In this document: piece after piece, positions 50,798 to 55,434 of the stretch
How positions within the stretch are numbered: position 1 is the stretch's first letter
Layout: each line of letters starts with the position of its first letter
Made by a program: the position numbers and the translations under genes
Origin: an uncultured Marvinbryantia sp.
GTDB taxonomy: Bacteria; Bacillota; Clostridia; Lachnospirales; Lachnospiraceae
DNA length: 55,434 nucleotides
Reading direction: 5' to 3'
Assembly: GCA_934373455.1 (NCBI GenBank)
Contig: CAKRON010000006.1
Location: 1-55,434 of the forward strand
Notes under the pieces: model-generated
Database searches by the model: none
The model's input: the letters and a program-made list of their open reading frames with translations, nothing else
What the model was told of the DNA's origin: nothing

Positions 50798-52276
50798 TTA
50801 ATGATAAATTCGTTTGCTTTCATAAACCGGTTCAGAAGTAAACTGAATGGAAAGTCGTTTGAAAGTCTTAATGTCCACAGAGGAAAGCAGGACACTGGTG
50901 TGGACCTGACAGCCGGCTAATTTTGGCAGCTGAGCTAAAGCAGCCTGGGCATCCGGATTGTTTTCAGCACTTGTAGAAAGTGCAATCAATACTTCATCGG
51001 TATGAAGACGTGGATTACGGCTTCCCAGATATTCGGTCTTCAGCTTCTGAATCGGACGAATCGCAGCCGGAGAGATGACCTTCTTTTTATGATCGATACC
51101 GGCAAGTATTTTTAATGCATTCAGCAAAAGCGCTGCGGATGCACCGAGAAGATCAGTCGTCTTACCGGTTACAATGGTTCCGTCTTCCAGTTCCATGGCA
51201 GCAGCAGGACCATCTGTTTCTTCACTGCGTTTGAGAGCAGCATTTACAACCTGACGATCAGTCTTGCTGACGCCCACCTGTTTCATGATCAGTTCAATTT
51301 TCATCACTTCTTCTTCAGTAGAAGTACCATATACCAGTCCGTTCAGAGCATTATAATAACGGCGGATGATTTCCTGGCGGGAAGCTTCCTTGCAGACCTC
51401 GTCATCACAGATGCAGTTGCCGGCCATATTTACACCCATATCAGTTGGAGACTTATATGGGCTTTCTCCGGAAATCTTTTCAAACATGGCATTTAATACC
51501 GGGAAAATTTCCACATCACGATTGTAGTTGACAGCAGTTTCGCCATAAGCTTCCAGATGGAATGGGTCGATCATGTTCACATCATTCAGGTCTGCGGTGG
51601 CAGCTTCATAGGCAAGATTCACCGGATGCTTCAGTGGAATATTCCAGATAGGGAACGTCTCAAACTTTGCATATCCGGCATTGATGCCGCGCTTGTGTTC
51701 ATGGTACAGCTGGGAAAGACAGGTAGCCATTTTTCCGCTTCCCGGTCCAGGTGCAGTGATAACAACCAGAGGACGGGTTGTTTCGATATAATCATTTTTT
51801 CCATAACCTTCATCGCTGACGATCAGAGGAATATTGCTTGGATATCCAGGGATCATATAGTGAGTATATACTTTAATGCCCAGTTTCTGCAGACGGGTAC
51901 GGAATACATCTGCACTGTTCTGACCGGCATACTGGGTAATCACAACGCTTCCTACATACAGTCCGCATTCTTTAAACACATCGATCAGACGGAGTACGTC
52001 AGAATCATATGTGATACCAAGGTCACCGCGGATTTTATTCTTATCAATGTCACCGGCGCTGATGACAATGACGATTTCAGCCTGATCAGAGAGCTGCATC
52101 AGCATACGGAGCTTACTGTCAGGAGCAAAGCCTGGAAGTACTCTGGATGCATGATAATCATCAAAAAGCTTGCCGCCAAATTCCAGATATAATTTATTGC
52201 CAAACTGGCTGATACGTTCTTTAATGTGTTCTGATTGCATTTTCAGATATTTGTCGTTATCAAATCCTATTTTCAT
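50798..52276 (-). CDS. DUF1846 family protein
   Basis: 492 residues from ATG 52274-52276, which gives the usual family start MKIGFDNDKYLKMQSEHI; ATG 52282 is too near the AGGACAGG site. The protein is cytoplasmic, with a nucleotide-loop-like TAPGPGSGKMATCLSQLYHE near residue 180, and DIDKNKIRGDLGITYD and NMAGNCICDDEVC further on. DUF1846 is widespread in Firmicutes; a structure is known but the activity is not settled. I do not assign a reaction. It stands alone between the pyrG leader and the divergent ABC operon. No obvious promoter was resolved in the 190-nt intergenic region. Confidence 0.9.
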   Translation of the reverse strand: MKIGFDNDKYLKMQSEHIKERISQFGNKLYLEFGGKLFDDYHASRVLPGFAPDSKLRMLMQLSDQAEIVIVISAGDIDKNKIRGDLGITYDSDVLRLIDVFKECGLYVGSVVITQYAGQNSADVFRTRLQKLGIKVYTHYMIPGYPSNIPLIVSDEGYGKNDYIETTRPLVVITAPGPGSGKMATCLSQLYHEHKRGINAGYAKFETFPIWNIPLKHPVNLAYEAATADLNDVNMIDPFHLEAYGETAVNYNRDVEIFPVLNAMFEKISGESPYKSPTDMGVNMAGNCICDDEVCKEASRQEIIRRYYNALNGLVYGTSTEEEVMKIELIMKQVGVSKTDRQVVNAALKRSEETDGPAAAMELEDGTIVTGKTTDLLGASAALLLNALKILAGIDHKKKVISPAAIRPIQKLKTEYLGSRNPRLHTDEVLIALSTSAENNPDAQAALAQLPKLAGCQVHTSVLLSSVDIKTFKRLSIQFTSEPVYESKRIYH

Positions 52277-52393
52277 GTTCATCCTGTCCTTACTATATAA
52301 ACTTAATTTTATTTACAACGTAATTATCATATACTAACCAGTTCATTTTTACCAGAGATTTTTAAAGTAAATTTACGAAACTACGAAAAAACA

Positions 52394-52422
52394 TTGACAG
52401 ATCGGTAAGTCAAGACTAACAT
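52394..52422 (+). promoter_or_regulatory. Promoter of the ABC exporter operon
   Basis: TTGACA (52394-52399), a 17-nt spacer and TAACAT (52417-52422), about 47 nt before the start. Confidence 0.65.
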
Positions 52423-52430
52423 ATGGTTAG
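52416..52430. promoter_or_regulatory. Palindrome on the ABC-operon -10 box
   Basis: CTAAC-ATATG-GTTAG covers the -10 box. The form suits a TetR-type operator, but no such regulator is in the window. Confidence 0.45.
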
Positions 52431-52468
52431 AAGAATGAAACTTTTATTAGAGAAGTGGGAGGGAGATT

Positions 52469-53167
52469 ATGTTTTTGCAGATACAAGGAATCAAAAAATC
52501 CTTTGGATCAGGAGACAGTCGGGTGAATGTGTTAAAAGGACTGGATCTGGAAATTGAAAAAGGAGAATTCTGCGTACTTTTAGGACCCTCTGGTTCCGGC
52601 AAATCTACACTTTTAAATATTATTGGTGGAATTGACAATGCAGATGAGGGAAGGCTGATAATCGATGGTGAATGTCTGGCAGAAATGTCAGAGAAAAAAC
52701 TGTCCATGTACCGGCGAAAACATTTAGGATATATTTTTCAGATGTACAATTTGATTCCCAATCTTACCGTTCGGGAAAATATAGAGGTGGGAGCTTATTT
52801 AAGCGACAGACCGCTGGATGTAGAGGAATTACTGCATACGCTTGGAATTTATGATCATCAGAAGAAACTTCCGAATCAGTTGTCCGGAGGACAGCAGCAA
52901 AGATGTGCCATTGGACGTGCTATCGTAAAAAATCCAGATATCCTTCTCTGCGATGAACCGACCGGCGCCTTGGATTATAACACATCCAAGGAAATCTTGA
53001 GATTGATAGAAACTGTAAATCAGAAGTATGGGAACACCATTGTCATGGTAACGCATAATGACGCAATCAAGGATATGGCGGATCGGGTTGTGAAACTGCG
53101 AGATGGGATGATACGTAAGAATTATAAAAATGAACAGAGAATTCCGGCAGCGGATCTGGACTGGTAG
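52469..53167 (+). CDS. ABC exporter ATP-binding protein (MacB/LolD-like)
   Basis: 232 residues. Walker A is GPSGSGKST, the Q-loop FQMYNLIPNLTV, the signature LSGGQQQRCAIGRA, Walker B ILLCDEPTGALD and the H-loop VMVTHN. The PNLTVRENIE and TGALD wording is typical of ATPases that pair with FtsX-type permeases (bacteriocin/antimicrobial-peptide resistance or lipoprotein transport) rather than importers. It lacks an external-binding partner. AGGGAG precedes the ATG, and the permease starts 10 nt after the stop. Confidence 0.93.
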   Translation: MFLQIQGIKKSFGSGDSRVNVLKGLDLEIEKGEFCVLLGPSGSGKSTLLNIIGGIDNADEGRLIIDGECLAEMSEKKLSMYRRKHLGYIFQMYNLIPNLTVRENIEVGAYLSDRPLDVEELLHTLGIYDHQKKLPNQLSGGQQQRCAIGRAIVKNPDILLCDEPTGALDYNTSKEILRLIETVNQKYGNTIVMVTHNDAIKDMADRVVKLRDGMIRKNYKNEQRIPAADLDW

Positions 53168-53177
53168 GAGGTGCGTA

Positions 53178-55434
53178 ATGAAAAATCCTTTACGTAAACG
53201 GCTGCCAAGAGAACTGAAAAGTGAATTCGGAAAATATGTGGTGGTATTTCTTCTTATGGTAACAACGATAGGATTTGTTTCTGGTTTTCTGGTAGCAGAT
53301 AACAGTATGCTTATTGCTTATCAGGAAGGATTTGAGAAATATAATATTGAAGATGGAAATTTTCGCACTGCAGATAAGGTTTACCGGAGTCAGAGGGAAG
53401 ATATCGAAAAACTGGGAGTGAAGCTATATGAGAATTATTATATAGAAGAAGCTTTGGATAATGGCAGCACCATGAGATTTTTCAAGAATCGGGAAGAAGT
53501 AAATAAAGTCTGCCTGATGAAAGGAAAATTTCCTCAACAGGCAGGAGAGATTGCCATTGACCGTATGTATGCAGATAATAATAAGTTATCGGTGGGAGAT
53601 ATCCTGACCAGTGGTGAAAAAACATGGATGATTACAGGGCTTGTGGCATTATCAGATTACAGCTGTCTGTTTCAGAATAATAATGATTCTATGTTTGATG
53701 CGGTAAAGTTTGGCGTATCGGTCGTAACAGAAGAAGAATTTGATAAGTTGAATCAGGATAAACTGCAATATAATTATGCATGGAAATATGACAAAGAGCC
53801 TGCTACGGAGCAGGAAGAAAAAGAAATATCAGAAGATCTCATGGAAAATATGGGGGAGATTGTAACACTGGAGGCATTTGTCCCGAGATATCTGAATCAG
53901 GCCATTATCTTTACCGGAGATGATATGGGTGGAGATAAAGCAATGATGATTATGCTGTTATATATCGTTATGGCGATCATGGCTTTTGTATTTGGAATTA
54001 CAATCAGTAATACAATTCGAAAGGAGGCAGGTGTCATCGGAACGTTGCGTGCTTCCGGCTATACCAGACGAGAACTGATTTTTCATTACATGACGATGCC
54101 GGTGCTGGTGACACTGGTGGGAGCTTTAATTGGAAATGTTCTTGGCTATACGGCTCTGAAAGGAGTGTGTGCAGATATGTATTATGGAAGTTACAGTCTG
54201 CCAACGTATCAGACGGTCTGGAATGCAGAGGCATTCTGGATGACCACGGCGATTCCCGTATTGATTATGCTGGTGGTAAACTGGGGAGTACTGCGATATA
54301 AGCTGAGACTTTCACCGCTGAAATTCCTTCGCAGGGACTTGTCCGGAAGAAAACGCAGACGTGCTATGGCATTAAGTCCATGGATGAGTATCTTTTCACG
54401 TTTTCGTTTGAGAGTTATTTTTCAGAATATGAGTAATTATCTTGTATTATTTATCGGAATTCTGTTTGCCAATCTCTTGTTGATGTTTGGATTGCTGCTT
54501 CCGTCTGCACTTGCACATTATCAGGTGGAGATACAGAATAATATGCTGGCCAACTATCAGTATATGCTTCAGGTTCCGGTCAGTGCAGTCAGTGGAAATA
54601 AACTGGAAGAATTATTGGATCTGGCATTGTTCTATCTGGATGTAAGAACCGATAATGAAACGGCAGAAAAATTTTCTGCATATTCGCTGAATACGATGCC
54701 TGGAAAATATAAATCAGAAGAGGTGCTGCTGTATGGAATAGAGCCGGACAGTAAGTATGTGAAAGCAGATCTGGGAGATGGTGTCTATATTTCCAGAGCG
54801 TATGCAGATAAATTTCGAATCAAAGTGGGAGATACGATTACACTAAAAGAAAAATATGAGAAAGACGAATATTCATTTACAGTGGATGGAATCTATGATT
54901 ATACGGCAGGACTTTGTGTATTTATGTCCAGAGATAAATTAAACAAAACATTTGACCTGGAAGATGATTATTACAGTGGCTATTTTGCTGATACAAAGAT
55001 TACGGATATACGGAAAAAATATATTGGATCGATAGTAGATCTGGATGCACTGACAAAGATTTCCCGTCAGCTGGATGTATCAATGGGAAGTATGATGGGA
55101 ATGATCAATGGATTTGCACTGATGATCTATATGGTATTGATTTATCTGCTGTCCAAGATTATCATAGAAAAAAACGCACAGTCCATATCGATGGTGAAAA
55201 TTCTTGGCTATACAAATGGAGAGATCAGTCGTCTGTATATTATGTCAACTTCTATCGTCGTAGTGATATGTCTTCTGGTAAGCCTTCCGATTGAAAGAAT
55301 GGTCATGGAAGTGTTGTTCAGAGAGATGATGCTTTCCAGTATCTCAGGGTGGATTACTTTATGGGTTGATCCGATGATTTATGTAAAAATGTTTGCAGCA
55401 GGATTGATAACATATGCGGCAGTTGCATTACTGG
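53178..55434 (+). CDS. FtsX-like ABC permease, 3' end outside window
   Basis: ATG 53178 with TAGGAGG just upstream; 752 codons remain open to the edge. After one helix (YVVVFLLMVTTIGFVSGFLV) comes a long extracellular domain of about 230 residues. A block of three helices follows, with the FtsX phrase AGVIGTLRASGYTRRELI. A second transmembrane and extracellular half repeats the plan, with MVKILGYTNGEISRLYI. Two copies of the FtsX core in one chain, each with an extracellular loop, match the large permeases of mechanotransmission-type exporters. With the ATPase it probably moves peptides or lipids outward or senses antimicrobial peptides; the substrate is unknown. Confidence 0.88.
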   Translation, partial: MKNPLRKRLPRELKSEFGKYVVVFLLMVTTIGFVSGFLVADNSMLIAYQEGFEKYNIEDGNFRTADKVYRSQREDIEKLGVKLYENYYIEEALDNGSTMRFFKNREEVNKVCLMKGKFPQQAGEIAIDRMYADNNKLSVGDILTSGEKTWMITGLVALSDYSCLFQNNNDSMFDAVKFGVSVVTEEEFDKLNQDKLQYNYAWKYDKEPATEQEEKEISEDLMENMGEIVTLEAFVPRYLNQAIIFTGDDMGGDKAMMIMLLYIVMAIMAFVFGITISNTIRKEAGVIGTLRASGYTRRELIFHYMTMPVLVTLVGALIGNVLGYTALKGVCADMYYGSYSLPTYQTVWNAEAFWMTTAIPVLIMLVVNWGVLRYKLRLSPLKFLRRDLSGRKRRRAMALSPWMSIFSRFRLRVIFQNMSNYLVLFIGILFANLLLMFGLLLPSALAHYQVEIQNNMLANYQYMLQVPVSAVSGNKLEELLDLALFYLDVRTDNETAEKFSAYSLNTMPGKYKSEEVLLYGIEPDSKYVKADLGDGVYISRAYADKFRIKVGDTITLKEKYEKDEYSFTVDGIYDYTAGLCVFMSRDKLNKTFDLEDDYYSGYFADTKITDIRKKYIGSIVDLDALTKISRQLDVSMGSMMGMINGFALMIYMVLIYLLSKIIIEKNAQSISMVKILGYTNGEISRLYIMSTSIVVVICLLVSLPIERMVMEVLFREMMLSSISGWITLWVDPMIYVKMFAAGLITYAAVALL

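Noticed and set aside
1..55434. Integrated prophage or conjugative element
   Set aside because: No integrase, capsid, terminase, relaxase or att-like repeat was seen; housekeeping genes are spread throughout.

Overview
The window reads as a chromosomal segment of a low-GC anaerobic Firmicute, most likely a gut Lachnospiraceae (Blautia, Ruminococcus, Mediterraneibacter or Dorea-like). The support is A/T-rich intergenic DNA, strong AGGAGG ribosome sites, TTGACA-17-TATAAT promoters, ECF vitamin transporter components, an FprA flavodiiron protein, a DUF1846 protein and several PD-(D/E)XK 'transposase' genes. No rRNA, tRNA, CRISPR array, phage module or classical insertion sequence was found.

Layout. 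1-3640: an inorganic pyrophosphatase and metY on the minus strand, then a promoter-driven noncoding stretch of about 290 nt and an ECF S-component. 3650-9715: an intact AAA/PD-(D/E)XK gene, a structured 175-180 bp repeat, and a decayed Cna-B repeat surface-protein gene (no signal peptide, one nonsense codon, one 5-bp duplication). 9870-13270: a redox trio (TlpA-like thioredoxin, small CXXC protein, 4Fe-4S membrane protein) and a DnaJ-like chaperone. 13300-15200: an Rpn-type nuclease gene with a structured leader, a second copy of the repeat, and an Rpn C-terminal remnant. 15260-38930: a co-oriented run of 15 genes. 39000-41450: fprA, queT under a preQ1-I riboswitch, and a thrH-type phosphatase. 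41447-44530: a deleted repeat copy and a csoR-copA copper locus. 44555-48900: methionine aminopeptidase, a MarR/MATE efflux operon and a truncated AAA nuclease gene. 48940-55434: pyrG and a DUF1846 gene on the minus strand, then a divergent ABC exporter (ATPase plus FtsX-type permease running off the end).

The most interesting part is 15362-38926. Seven small membrane-anchored or exported proteins carry SipW-type signal segments (a hydrophobic run ending in AWF/AWY or AAY). With them are a 3,431-residue secreted GGLxG-repeat adhesin, an acidic exported protein, two Ser/His signal peptidases of the SipW type, a membrane-tethered McrB-like AAA ATPase, a DUF2357-like partner with a coiled coil where a nuclease would be expected, a CmpB-like membrane protein and a small acidic protein. 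Gaps are short and three joints overlap by 4 bp. My inference is a dedicated surface-fibre (TasA/CalY-like) secretion and assembly locus with a repurposed McrB/DUF2357 motor. The assignment rests on motifs and gene order, not on a database search.

A second theme is repeated traffic of PD-(D/E)XK genes. Four such loci, two intact and two broken, lie in the window. Two of them adjoin near-identical copies of a hairpin-rich repeat, and a third copy survives only as its two fused ends upstream of csoR.
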